Shown one piece after another: positions 47,516-60,885 of a stretch of 64,000 nucleotides of DNA; positions within the stretch are counted from its first letter, which is position 1, and every line of letters starts with the position of its first letter. The position numbers were made by a program, and so were the translations under genes. The stretch comes from Talpa occidentalis (Eukaryota > Chordata > Mammalia > Eulipotyphla > Talpidae). Location of the stretch: positions 744,001 to 808,000 of the forward strand of contig NW_023604295.1 in NCBI RefSeq assembly GCF_014898055.3, in the 5' to 3' direction. The notes beneath the pieces were generated by a model. It searched no databases and had not been told where the DNA came from. It saw only the letters and a program-made list of their open reading frames with translations.

Positions 47516-48350
47516 CTGGGGACAGCGCAGGGTGAGCCGGCTCTCCGGGGGCCCCTGGGCGCCGCCCCAGCTTTGCTCCGGGGGAAGGCCCTCACGTCTC
47601 CCTGCACCGTCCCGCCCTGGGGCCCTCTGAGCGTGGCCATCCAGCAAGCCCGAGCCCCGGGCCCCGGGCCGGCCTCTCCTGCCCATCCGGCCGCGCTCCG
47701 TGGCCTCACTACCGCCTCCCGGCCTGGCATCTGGGAAACGGAGAGCAGAGCCTGGTGGGTCTTGGAAGGGCTGGACCGCTGAGGCCCGGCCAGAGGCAGA
47801 TGCCAGAGGTGCCCAGAGCAGCCCGGTGACAAAGACCCAGGGGGGCCCATGGGCCAGGGAGGAGCTGTGTCGGCTCAGGGATGGAAAGTTCTGGAACTAG
47901 ACGGGGTGGTGCTCGCAGCCCGTGAAAGCGCCACGGCCACGAACTGCTCTGCAAAGCGGTTCGTTTCATGTTTGCCTTTCACCCCCGTAAGCAACAACTT
48001 CACAAAGCAAGGAAAGTCGAGGCGTGTGCCCCCCGGGGCCGGCACCAGGGACACGGCCACTGCCTTCTCCCTGGACTCATCCGGACACGGACACGGGCCG
48101 CATGACCTGGTCACACCCGCTGCTCGCATGAGCCTGCCACGGCGCCACGCAGCCGCGGGAGGGAGCAGGCAGGGCGCCCTGGCTGCAAGGGGGAGCCCCA
48201 CCCCACGGGGAGTTAGAGCACTGCACTCACTCCCACGGTCCCCAGCGCCGAGCCCACCCCAGCAGACCCCAGCACACCCGGCAAACCCTAGCACACCCAG
48301 CACACGGGGGCTCAGGCCGCGGGAGAGGCAGAGAGCAAGGGGCCGCCCAC

Positions 48351-48452
48351 CTTGGTGCCCTGCGCCAGCAGGGTCTCGAAGGTCGTCCAGAACTCACTCG
48401 GGAGGACCTGCTTCAGCTTCCGGGGCAGCGTCTCCCCTGGCTCCCGGGAGCC
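48351..48452 (-). CDS. TRPM2: TRPM2 exon (Nudix-box region of NUDT9-H)
   Basis: The acceptor is CTGCTCAG and the donor AAG|GTGGGC. It encodes GSREPGETLPRKLKQVLPSE and FWTTFETLLAQGTK. The Nudix box is degenerate (PRKLKQVL in place of the REFGEE type), as in the catalytically weak vertebrate TRPM2 domain. Confidence 0.92.
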
Positions 48453-49743
48453 CTGAGCAGAGGGAGGCAGACAGAGTGGCCCTCTGGGGACCCATCTCTG
48501 CTGGCCACTGGCCAGGCCCAGGCAGCCAGCCACCCCCGGGACCCGCAGGCGCAGAGTCCAGCAGCCCGGCTGCCTCGCCAGAAGGGCACGTTCCAGAGCC
48601 AGTGCCCACATCAGGCAGAGCTGGGCGCGTGCGAGCTGAGGCCAGCCTGAGCGCAGGCCGCGGGCCCCCTCGGCTCGGTCAGGGAGCCAGCAGCACACAC
48701 GCCACCCGCCGCCGGGCTGTGATCTGCGCCTGGTCACGTCCTCTGTCCCTGTCTCTTGCTCAGGCCCTGGCTCCGGTCACACCTGTGGCCACCTGCCCCA
48801 GGACACACACCCGGCGCCAGGGTCGCCACCCCTGGCCATCCATGGGACCCTGTTTGCTGTCCCGGCACTCCCCCCATCTGCCCGTGGTCCCCCGCCCCAT
48901 GCCAGCTGCGACAGCAGCGCCCGGGTACTCATCCGGCACCCCAGTGGCCGGCCATGGCTGGCAGGGATCCGCTTGAAGACCCCTGTGTTGGGCGCCACGT
49001 CAGGCTGTACCAGTGTCTTCCATGGGGAGACCCAAGTACCCAGGGAGGCGGCCGCACCCCACACCCTCAGCAGGAGCGGCAGGTTACGGCTGCCCCGGGC
49101 CTCAGAGCCTGGGCCGAGGAGCCGCACAGCCGCGCAGCCATGGGAGGGCAGCCACTGGCCCCAGAGGCCCTCGCTGAGCTGGATACACAGGCCTAGAGAA
49201 GATCCCTGACGGTGCGTCCCAGACTCGGCTCACCAAGGCCGGGCTCACCACGGCCCCCCCAGACACGAGGTGGGCGCAGAGGGCGGCTGACCGGGAGCTA
49301 CACCTCAGCAGTCTGGCTCCTCAGACCAGAAAATCCGGCACCTTCCACACTCCAGTTCTGTGTGTGCCCACACGGCCTCTGGGGCCCCCAGAGGCCTGCG
49401 CCCTGCAACCATCCGCCCGAGCCGAGGGGCAGGGCGGGCAACGCCCGTCCTTTGGGCCTGAGGCCCCGGCGAGGGTAGGGGTGCCCCGGCGACGCTCGCT
49501 GCACAGGAGCTGCACAGCCCCTGAGCGTGGGCCGGGACGCCCGAGGTTTGTGGTCAGTTCCAGCGCGTCGGGACCTCGGTCCGCAGCAGCCACCTGAGGC
49601 GGGAGCTGCCCTCTGGCAGGGAAGGTCCTGGCCTCCATCCTGCGCATCCGGGAGGGCAGAGAGCCCAGGCCGACGGCGGGCGGGGGCCAGGCAGCAGGTG
49701 GTGGGGGGCGGCCCGGACCAGAGAGGGACCAGAGCGGGCTTAC

Positions 49744-49849
49744 CCCGGGCAGGGCACAGAGCTCCCAGTCCACGCGCGGCATCACCAGCACCTCCAGCAC
49801 CATCCTGCCGTTCTTCCTGCAGATGGCACCGTCCTGGCTCCGCTGCCAG
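49744..49849 (-). CDS. TRPM2: TRPM2 exon (NUDT9-H)
   Basis: The acceptor is GTTGGCAG and the donor GGG|GTAAGC. It encodes WQRSQDGAICRKNGRMVLEV, then LVMPRVDWELCALPG. Confidence 0.92.
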
Positions 49850-50458
49850 CTGCCAACAGGGTGGACCCCTTCCTGAGACCCTGCCCGGGAAAAGCCTCTC
49901 CACCGGCAGAGGGGCCACCCCCGTGACGTCAGGGTGCCCCCCTCCTGTGACACGGGGGAGCCCCCGCTGGAGCTGGCTGGGCTGGGGCTGTCGGATGCCC
50001 CCTCCTCCGCGAGCCAAAGGCAGCACGGGTGGCGGCGGGCCCAGGACAACGGGTCACATGGCCACGCGTGTGCGTGACCCCCGCTCGCAGCCCTGGCGTG
50101 CAGCCCGTCGCCTGGGGGTCTGCGCGACGCTTGCACACGGTGCATCTCCTAGAACGTGCCTGTCGGCAGGGACGCAGCTGTGTTTCGCTCGTCTCTGGCG
50201 GGTGCGCCCCGCCCTTGTTCCTCCTCCAGGCTCACGCCACGGGGGACCTGCTGGGCAGCCCCAGGGCAGAGGGGGCAGCCTGGGCTTGTCCAAGGGACAA
50301 GCATGTTTCTGCCTGTGTCCTGGGGTGCACCCACGTGTACCAGACCCTGCCCTGAGGCTGCCCCAGCACCAAGTTCAAGCTGTGTGCTCGAGCCTGCGGG
50401 GCTGGGCCGGGGGCTGTCGAGGACGCAGGGTGCTGTGGGCCGGAGGCAGCGTGCTCAC

Positions 50459-50545
50459 CGGGTGATCACGGGCTGCAGCGTGTGGTTGGGTCCAAAGCAG
50501 CGCAGGCTTCCGCGTCCTTGCAGCCCCGTGCGGCCCTTGGGGTTC
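50459..50545 (-). CDS. TRPM2: TRPM2 exon (NUDT9-H)
   Basis: The acceptor is GCCTGCAG and the donor CCCG|GTGAGC. It encodes [20 protein letters not shown], then HTLQPVIT. It needs a phase-2 partner, which the preceding exon can only supply in its second frame. Confidence 0.92.
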
Positions 50546-51566
50546 CTGCAGGCAGGAGGGGTCTGCTCATCTGCTGCCCGAGAGCCAGAGGGGCCGGGGG
50601 GCACTGAGTGGTCAGTGGGCAGCATGCCCACCCCTGCACCTGCCCTGGCCCAGGGTCCCCAGAGCCCAGGCAACTGGCCTCCACAGGAAGTGGGGGAGAC
50701 TCAGATGACCCCCAACACCCATCGAGTCAGAGGCTGAATCCTCATCACTGACCAAGACCTGCTCCCAGCAAATCTTTGGGGGCCTCCTCAGGGTGGGGCG
50801 GGAGCGTCAGGTTACCTTGGGGTTGGCTAAAAAGGGGTCTCCTTGGGAGCAAAATGCTGCCCACTGCGGACAGCTAGAAGTCAGGGGGCCCCACCTGCCG
50901 GCCGAAGCCGTTCACACCCACCACACCTGAAGGTCCCGCGCCTCAGCCGGCAAGGGGGCAGCGCCGGGCAGCCCAGGACCCAGAGGCCCGCCGGCTGTAG
51001 CCACAGACAAGAGGGCACCGCTCTGGGGCACCGTCCCCAGAGGACAGACGCTGACCCCACCGTCCCCTAAAGTGCCCCAAACCCTGAGGAATAAAATAAG
51101 AAAACGAGCACGGAGCCCTCCAGGTCTGGGTGACGACCAGGGGCTCAGCACCGCAGGGCCCGGGGGGTGTGCTGCCGTGTCCAGGCCCAGGCGTGAGGGG
51201 CTGCGCAGACTGTCCAGGCGCCCCCTCATACCCCCAGCTTGTGGGGCGGTGCAGCTGCGTGGGGGGAGGGAATCTCAGCCGCAAGCCACGCCCAGGGTTG
51301 AAATTCCACCAATCACCTCTTGGCACACGTCCCACCAATCAGAACTGCGCTACTGAAGCCCTCATTTGCATAGAGCTGACAAGCCCCGCCCCCTGCCCAT
51401 GGACCCTGGGGGGGGGGCAGCCTGGCCCTCCGCGCCCTGGGCCTGCCCGTGCTGGGAGCCGCCTCCAGGCTGTCGAGTCAGAGGCGCCCCGGGAGAGAGA
51501 GGAGCCGGCTGCGGCCAGGCCGAGGGGCAGGGGCCAGGCCCCGGGGTGTGCCGGGGCAGCACTCAC

Positions 51567-51652
51567 AGCGGGCGCCCGTCCTGCGCCTCGGAGGCTCCTG
51601 GGCGGGCCACGGGGCGTCCACAATGTCGCAGCTGATCCCGGACAGAGGTTCC
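51567..51652 (-). pseudogene. TRPM2: TRPM2 exon remnant: missing acceptor and frame break (NUDT9-H)
   Basis: One frame reads EPLSGISCDIVDAPW, matching human EPLSTIQYNVVDG. The exon end matches in a different frame, EAQDGRPL before donor GTGAGT (human VQAGLPL). Between the VVD and QAG blocks there are 32 bases here, against about 42 expected. On the minus strand there is no AG between 51,721 and 51,652, so the expected acceptor is gone. An AG at 51,723-51,722 would give an in-phase extension of 70 bases, but the frame change remains. Confidence 0.72.
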
Positions 51653-51920
51653 CGGGCGCCGCGGCCAGGCGGCAGGACGCAGCCCAGGAGAGAACAGGGA
51701 CAGTGACCCGCCGAGCCCCAGCTGGCCCGGGCCGGCCCTCACGGGCTGTGGGCCGAGGGGGGGCCCCCCCCGCGCCTCTCCCCAGGCCCCTTGGGAGCAC
51801 AGGCCCTGCCGGCAGGGGCAGACCCTTGCCCGAGGAGTTCCCGGGGTCGCTCTGGGGCCTCCCACCCAGACACCCCCTCCCCCCGGCTGTGAGGAAGCCC
51901 AGGGCCGCAGGGGCACGCAC

Positions 51921-51991
51921 CTTCCCGAGGGGTCCACCGCGTCCTCCCTCTCGCCCGAGTAGTCACGCGGGTTGTAGATGGGGAACTCTGT
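51921..51991 (-). CDS. TRPM2: TRPM2 exon (NUDT9-H)
   Basis: The acceptor is CTCCCGCAG and the donor GGAAG|GTGCGT. It encodes TEFPIYNPRDYSGEREDAVD and PSG, ending in phase 2. Confidence 0.82.
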
Positions 51992-52432
51992 CTGCGGGAG
52001 AGGTGGTTCCCCTCAGCCCTGCCCAGTGACTGCTCGGGCACCCACAGCCGAGGCACCCAAGATGCCCCCAGAGCCCGTGTGGGAGGGCGCCAGGCGGACC
52101 AGAGCTGGCCACACCCAGGGAACTGCCGGGGGGCTGGCGACAGACTGGAGGTCTAGGGGTCTCCCCAAGACGGGGCAGGGGCGTCAGCTGGACTCTGGAG
52201 GAGAGGAGTCCCACTGGCAGGGACTGAGAAGGCAATAGACCCACACCCTGGAATGTTCTGGAAGGGCCAGGAAACTGCGGGGGTGGAAGGCATCCAACAC
52301 CGCTATCCACTCTCCCGCCCCCACCTGCCTCACCTCTGCAGTGCTGTCACCTGCGTGGCATCAGACGGGCCAGGACCCCGCCCCGGCCCAGAACGTGGGC
52401 CCTGCCTGGGGCAGTGCGCGGGCAGCACTCAC

Positions 52433-52590
52433 CTCCCAAGGCACCTTCTCGTTGGGCACGGGGAAGCGCTCGATGCGCGAGCTGGGGTAGCGGAGGTCCC
52501 GGGCGTACACGTGGTGGGTGTCATCCGGGTCCCCCGCCGTCAGCCTGCCTTCCAGCTCAGGGTCCTTCTCTTCCTCAGCTTCCTGGGGTG
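52433..52590 (-). CDS. TRPM2: TRPM2 exon (start of NUDT9-H)
   Basis: The acceptor is TGTTTCCAG and the donor GAG|GTGAGT. It encodes an acidic linker, then HHVYARDLRYPSSRIERFPV and PNEKVPWE, the first strands of the ADP-ribose-binding NUDT9-H domain. Confidence 0.92.
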
Positions 52591-53135
52591 CTGGAAACAG
52601 CCGTGTGGAGCCACGTGCAGAGCCAGAGCAGGCTCTGGGACTGGACCCCAGGGCGGGAATGTCCCCCATGGTCCTCTGCCCCAAAGTGGGCTGCCTCCCC
52701 TCCCGACCAGCTCCAACCCCAGCACTGAGCGGAACCCTGGCCCTGGCCCAGATACTGGCAGGACAAAGACTGGGTGGTGCTGCCTCCTGCAACTCTGGCT
52801 GTTGCCAGCCCACGGGCCCCACAGGCCTGACAGTGACCCCCAGAGCCCCCCCGGGCCCGATTCCGGCTGGCTAAGTACAGGGGACAGACTTGTGTTCTCT
52901 CGCCCACTTGACATGGCTTGGACTCCGAGCTGCCCCCTGGCAGCACGATGCCCAAGAGGACCAGGTCCATGGGCCAGGACTCCCCCTTGGAAGGTCCAGT
53001 CTGGTCAAGCCGGGCTCGTGCCCACAGCCCACCTCTAGGCACAGCCAGACCCCTGCCTGGAAGCTGCCCTCTCTCGCTCCCCCAGGAGCAAAGCAGGCTG
53101 GAGGAATGCAGTGGCTGGCACAGCCGCCCACTCAC

Positions 53136-53211
53136 CTAGGTGGGGGGCGCGCTCCCTGCTCAAGCTGGCTTCCCTCCGGGTACTGGCCACGCAGTGCAGC
53201 ACTCTGGCCAC
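53136..53211 (-). CDS. TRPM2: TRPM2 exon (linker to NUDT9-H)
   Basis: The acceptor is GCCTTCCAG and the donor CTAG|GTGAGT. It encodes VARVLHCVASTRREASLSRE, a variable linker that is diverged but in frame. Confidence 0.75.
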
Positions 53212-54292
53212 CTGGAAGGCACGCATGTCCCCAAGGGGACTGTCAGCACCGGCCCCTGCATTCCTGTTGCTCAGCCACCTGCTCCCCGGGCCGCCGGCCA
53301 ATGGCCAGGGCGCTGGGGGGCTCATCCTGCTTCCCAGGGTCAAGGCTGCTGACGGCCAGCATCACTAGGGGGAGACAGTGACCTCTGAGGCTGGACACCT
53401 GAGCCCATGGAAACAGCAAGGGCCCTGGAGAGACAAATCCGAGTCCAAGGAGAGCGTGAGGCCTCACACCTCACCCCGCCAGGTGCCCTGTGGTCCTTAG
53501 GCCTCCCGGAAGCCAAACGGCCTCAGCACAGGGCACAGGGGACAGCTGTGACTAACGGGCCGGGAGAAGGCAGCTTGGAGCAGCTGCGCCCATTCAGGGG
53601 AAGGCGCCAAGGCCAGGAGAGAAGGTGACCAGCAGATCCCAAGCTGCAGTTGCCCCAGCCAGGGGCCAGCTGACGGTGGCCACCCCAGTGCAAGGGTCAC
53701 ACCCCCCCCCCCAAGCACGGCGCAGCTGGAGGAGGCCACACTCTTGACAGCCACGGAGAGCCTGGGCTAGAGGGGACCCCGGCGCAGAGGCCGGGGACAC
53801 CGGAGCAGAGCTCCCTGCTCCTCTCAGCAAGAGGGGCGCAGGCAGCCAGAGGGCCTGCAGGCTCCAGTCCAGCTCCCTCCAGAGCGCCAGCAGCCGCCGC
53901 CCATGGACTCGTGCGCCTGTGCCCAGGGGCTGGGGCTCCTGAGGGTGAAATGCGCGCTCACCCTCCGGTTCCAGACACCAGTCCTAGGCCGGGTCGGGGG
54001 AGTTGTGCAAGAAATGCAGGCTAGGCTGGTGCCTGCACAGGTGCCCAGTGCACGGGTGGGGACGCATGGCCGGGTGGCCGGGCGGGTGGGGGACAGCCAC
54101 ACTCATGCCCATCACACCCCTCTGTAGCGCTCCCGCAACCGAGCCCAGCCGGCCTCCGTGAAGACTCGGGTCCAGGCCCTCGGAGCTGCCCGCCTCGGCC
54201 TAAGGGCGCGGAGCCAGCAGCTGCTGATGGCAGGCCCAGGGCTGTGGTGGCCGGGCCCTGAGATCCTGCCCCCCAGAAGGGCCTGGGCCCAC

Positions 54293-54380
54293 CTGCTCCT
54301 CCAAGGAGGCCAGTCTCTGCTCCAGGGAGCCCAACTGCTTTAGACAGTCCATCTCCAGCAGGTCCACCACGGCGTCCACC
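54293..54380 (-). CDS. TRPM2: TRPM2 exon (C-terminal coiled coil)
   Basis: The acceptor is CCTCTCTCAG and the donor CAG|GTGGGC. It encodes VDAVVDLLEMDCLKQLGSLE, then QRLASLEEQ, heptads of the tetramerising coiled coil. Confidence 0.92.
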
Positions 54381-54727
54381 CTGAGAGAGGGCACAGCTGA
54401 GCCCGGCCAGGCCCATCACAGGGGGTGACCGGCACCCGGAAAGCAGCAGGGCAGGAGGCCGGTGGGGAAGCTGGGCTGAGCGCGCCAGGCCCGCGCACAG
54501 CTCACCGCTCCTCCAGCAGCCGCCCACAGGCTCCCACCTGCCCGTGACCCGCCCCTCCGCCCACTGGGCTGCCTCCCTGGGGCCATCGGGCGGCGGAACT
54601 GCAGGACCACGCGCAGGCGTCCCCCCCAGGTGAGCCGGCACCGGGCCGCCCTCAGGTGGGCACGCGCTGGTGCCTGCACTGCAGCAAGGGAGCCCCGGGC
54701 GCCCAGGGGCCCCGCCTTGGCGCATAC

Positions 54728-54896
54728 TTATGGCTCATGTCTTGGATCTTTTGCTCCGACCCCTGCTGCTGCTGCTGCTGCAGGTAGTGGTCCTTCTCGC
54801 ACGCCTCCCAATCCAGAAGCTCGGCCTCCTCGTCCTCCTCGGCCTTCTTGGCTTCCTCGGCCTTCACGGCCTCCTCGTCCTTCTCCAGCGCGGTAT
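54728..54896 (-). CDS. TRPM2: TRPM2 exon (charged helix with polyglutamine run)
   Basis: The acceptor is CACCCCCAG and the donor CATAA|GTATGC. It encodes [20 protein letters not shown], then a CAG-encoded Gln run (plus-strand CTG repeat 54764-54781), then [12 protein letters not shown]. The Gln run replaces a shorter Gln-rich stretch in human. Confidence 0.88.
54764..54781. repeat. (CTG)6 coding trinucleotide run in TRPM2
   Basis: Six CTG on the plus strand, CAG on the coding strand, giving a run of Gln in the charged C-terminal helix. Confidence 0.9.
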
Positions 54897-55135
54897 CTGG
54901 GGGTGGGGGGCAGAGGCACCTGAACCCGAGGCGGCCGCAGGGCCCCGACCCACGCGCAGGCCTGGCCAGGAGGCGTCTGGGCCCCGGGCGGAGCCGCCCG
55001 CCTGCCGTGGGAACTGGGGTTTCAGGCCCAAGCGGCATCCGTGCCCGCCGACCTTCCAGGATGTCGGGGGTCGCCCTCGAGCCGCGGGCCCCCTGCACCC
55101 GGGGAAGGCCAGCGCGGGCCGGCGGGGCGGCTTAC

Positions 55136-55317
55136 TGAGCGGCTGGTACCCCCTGCAAGGGGTCCTCTGGACAATCCACTGGCCAACGAGGCACAGGTGG
55201 CTGAGCAGGATGAGGGGCGGAGGCAAGAGGGGCCTCCTGCGGTACTCCTCTATCAGGCTGTGGCGCTGGAACTTCCAGAACTGGTCCGTGTTGTCCTGCA
55301 CCTGCTGGAAGGTGTAG
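55136..55317 (-). CDS. TRPM2: TRPM2 exon (TRP helix)
   Basis: The acceptor is GTCCCCCAG and the donor CTCA|GTAAGC. It encodes [20 protein letters not shown], then [20 protein letters not shown], the TRP helix and start of the C-terminal rib. Confidence 0.9.
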
Positions 55318-56230
55318 CTGGGGGACAAGAGGCACCACCGTTAAGACAGCGCCCCGCGGGCCCCGGCCGGTGGGGGGCCGCAGCGAGCGCAGGTGCGGAG
55401 ACGCGGCCGAGCTGGCCCCCCAGACAGGAGGGGAGACACCCTCAGTGGAGGCCCAACGGCCCGCGGCCCGCCAGACAGGGGCGCTCCCGGCAGTGTCCTG
55501 GCGCCGCACGCCCAGGTTTACAGGCCGGCTCCCGCCGCAGCCCCGGCGGCCCCTCGGGTGGGGTCTGAGACGAGGGGCTGCAGCTGCCCTGCCGGCCCCT
55601 GTGGCCCGGCCCTGGGTCCAGCAGCGTCAGGAACGGTCGCCCGCAGGGGACAGCGCGGCGGCTCCGCTGATGCCAGGGCAGAGGGGGCTGTCCCCGGGCG
55701 GAGGGGGCGGCGGGGCCGGCAGGTCACGCTGGAGGGTGCCCGCCGCTGTGGCGCCTTCCGCGGTGAGAACCGCACGGGCCTCCCCACGGCGGCCCCCGGC
55801 GCCCGCCCGCCCACAGGGACGCGTCCGCCAGCCTCGCCTGGGCAGCGGCTCCCTGACCGCACAGGGACGCGCCCGCAGGAGCCTCCGCCCCAGGACCTGA
55901 CTCCTTCCCACACACCACCTGCTAACAGCGGCCCCTCTGCCGGCCGGGAGCCCCGGCGCCGGAGAGCCGCTCCCTGCAGTGTGCGAGCCCCGGGCCCCTC
56001 CAGCAGAGCCAGCGCCCCCACGGCCCGACCCCGGGGTGGGGGAGAGCAGGACGCGGGGGAGCCCAGCCCTCGGCTCCCCAAGACACGGCACCAGGCACGC
56101 CCTGGACAGACGCGGCAGCCGTGACCCGCAGAGGGGGACGCAGGTGCCAGCCGGACAGACCCGCCCGCGTCCCGGGCCTGCTGGGCGGCGCCCCGTGGCC
56201 TCCCGGGAAGGGGGCGCCGGTGCCACTCAC

Positions 56231-56414
56231 TTGAACATGGCGATGAGGAGGTTGAGCAGCAGGATGTTGGTGAAGAGCAGGTAGACGCAGAGCAGGGTGA
56301 CCGTCAGCCACTCGGGGAACGCGGGCTCCTGCCGGGCAGCATCGCTCTCGGGGCACTTGGGCTTGTAGGGGTCCGTGCCGTTGGGGCTGCAGTGGTCCAG
56401 GCTGAAGTTCACTC
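56231..56414 (-). CDS. TRPM2: TRPM2 exon (pore loop and S6)
   Basis: The acceptor is CGTGCCAG and the donor TTCAA|GTGAGT. It encodes the outer pore loop with its two cysteines (HCSPNGTDPYKPKC), then S6 (LLCVYLLFTNILLLNLLIAM). Intact. Confidence 0.93.
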
Positions 56415-56415
56415 C

Positions 56416-58827
<2,412 letters not shown>

Positions 58828-58909
58828 TCACGGGCACAGCCAGCTGTCCCCGCCACCCGGCCTCTGGGGACGGGAGGGCGTCCCCGTGGAGTGGCGGCCC
58901 GGCGCCCAC

Positions 58910-59028
58910 CTGCAGACCAGCCCCGCCATGAACAGCACAATGGCAGCGACGTCCAGCTGGTTCCAGGAGTCGCTGAAGTACCGGCGCGCCATCCTCGCCG
59001 GCCCGCTCCAGTGGGGGTTGCAGAGGAG
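58910..59028 (-). CDS. TRPM2: TRPM2 exon (S3)
   Basis: The acceptor is TTCTCGCAG and the donor TGCAG|GTGGGC. It encodes YFSDSWNQLDVAAIVLFMAG and LVCR, the S3 helix. The 20 residues before it match human in length but are diverged. Confidence 0.88.
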
Positions 59029-59854
59029 CTGCGAGAAGCGCCTGTCTGTGGCCAGCACGAAGGTGGGACCTCCCAGTGGCCCGGGGTCCCCCAGCCCTGC
59101 CCAGCCCCTGCCTGTTGGAACTGTTGGTCCCAGGGGAGCCCAGCTGTTCCCACGGGAGCCCCAAGAGGAGGCGGGAGGTACCGGTGGCTGCGGAGCACCA
59201 GCTGGCCCGCCCGCACACCCCTGCAGGTACCGGCCCCTGCCCACCCCGCGCACAGGCAGAGCCATGAGCTGGCAGCCTTGGCACGGGGGCCGCCCCCTTG
59301 TTGGGGGTCTGGCTGCTGCAGGCCCTGAAGGGAGGGGAGACAGGGGCCGGGCAGCCAGGGGGACAACCCTGCTCCCAGCAGCAACCCCTGTGGGCCCTGA
59401 ACCCCAAGTCCAGCCCCAAAGGGTCACATTTGCCACAAGGGGGTGCAGCAAGGACACACCGTGAGATTAACTGAGCCCTGAACCCTGGGAGGGACCCACC
59501 CCCAACAAGTCTCTGATCTCCTGGGCCTGGGGGGCTCAGCGGTCTGGAGGGATTCGGGGGGGCCTGGGCTCCAGGGTGGTGGAGAGGCCCGCCAGACGCG
59601 GACCGGCCCCAGCAATACCCCTGCGCCCCACGGCCCGCGCCCCTGAGCAGGGGAGGGGAGATGGCGCTGGTGGGCACCCCCGGAGGCGCTCCAACCCAGG
59701 GGACCCCCACACAGGGCACTGCCCGTGAGGGGAGTAGGGGACCCAGACAGGTTTCCAGGAAAACGTGCTGCCCGCGGGGCAGGGGAGGGGCAGAGCAGTG
59801 GGGTGACCTCCCCGGGATCCCGCCCCCCACCCCCGGGGCGGGGAGGGCCGGCAC

Positions 59855-60068
59855 CTGCCGCAGCTCCTCGCACGCCAGCGAGACGATCCACACGTAGACG
59901 ATGATCTCGCAGCACGAGGGCAGGCGCTGGAAGTCCGCCATCAGCACGTAGGCGAAGAGGCCGAGGAAGGCGCAGTAGGACAGCACGTTCAGGCAGAAGA
60001 CCCCCACCGGCGCCGCCAAGAAGGCGCACAGGCGCCGCAGGCCACGCGCAGGCCTCGACCTCGGCTCC
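59855..60068 (-). CDS. TRPM2: TRPM2 exon (S1 and S2)
   Basis: The acceptor is GTCCCGCAG and the donor CAG|GTGCCG. It encodes the first two membrane helices, GVFCLNVLSYCAFLGLFAYV and CEIIVYVWIVSLACEELRQ. The reading frame is open in the exon. Confidence 0.9.
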
Positions 60069-60289
60069 CTGCGGGACACACCTGCCGTGAGGGGCCATGC
60101 CGCCCTGCCCTGCCCCGCCCCGACGCCCCGACTACCCCAGGGGCCTCCCAGACGATGGGCCTCTGCGCAGCGGCCCCCACGCTGCCTCGGGGAGGGGCAT
60201 CCAGGTGGCCCCTCGAATTGGGGCACAAAAGAGGCTTTTGGTACCGGTTTCCCTAGACTGCGATGAGACACCACTGCAGGTGGGGGAGG

Positions 60290-60590
60290 AGGGCAGGTGA
60301 GTGTGATGGCAGGTGAGTGTGAGGGCAGGTGGGGAGGGCAGGTGAGTGTGAAGGCAGGTGAGTGTGAGGGCAGGTGAGTGTGAGGGCAGGTGAGTGTAGG
60401 GCAGGTGGGGAGGGCAGGTGAGTGTGAGGGCAGGTGAGTGTGAGGGCAGGTGGGGAGGGCAGGTGAGTGTGAGGGCAGGTGGGGAGGGCAGGTGAGTGTG
60501 AGGGCAGGTGAGTGTGAAGGCAGGTGAGTGTGAGGGCAGGTGGGGAGGGCAGGTGAGTGTGAGGGCAGGTTGGGAGTGCTGGTGGGGAGA
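60290..60590. repeat. GGCAGGTGAGTGTGAGG minisatellite in a TRPM2 intron
   Basis: About 18 units of 17 bases, some replaced by GGCAGGTGGGGAG. On the plus strand many units contain CAGGTGAGT, a perfect 5' splice-site consensus, antisense to TRPM2. The minus strand carries the CACCTGCCC motif also found at 22,383-22,616. Confidence 0.9.
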
Positions 60591-60772
60591 CAGGCAGGGG
60601 AAGGCAGGTGGGCCCTACAGGCCTTGGCATTGGACCCTGCACGGGGCGCTCTGCCCTGCTCCTGCCCATGGCATCTCAAGCACTGGGGTGCAGCACTGAG
60701 GACTGGAGACCCCTCACCCAGGCCCTGGGGATGGAGTCCTGCCCAGCCCGCGCCCCCCGCACCCCGCGGGAC

Positions 60773-60885
60773 CTGAAGGCCACGAAGTCGGTGAAGAGCA
60801 GCGGGAAGACCACCATGCACAGCAGCACCTACCACAGCCCGTTGTCCACAGAGAGCTGGCCCTGCCACACGCTGGTCAGGAAGGC
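60773..60885 (-). CDS. TRPM2: TRPM2 exon with in-frame TAG (pre-S1 segment)
   Basis: The acceptor is CTGCCCGCAG and the donor TTCAG|GTCCCG. It encodes AFLTSVWQGQLSVDNGLW, then TAG at 60831-60829, then VLLCMVVFPLLFTDFVAF. The human residue at the stop is Arg, so one base change from AGG would give TAG. The sequence on both sides is well conserved. A protein stopping here would lack the whole channel and NUDT9-H. Confidence 0.88.
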
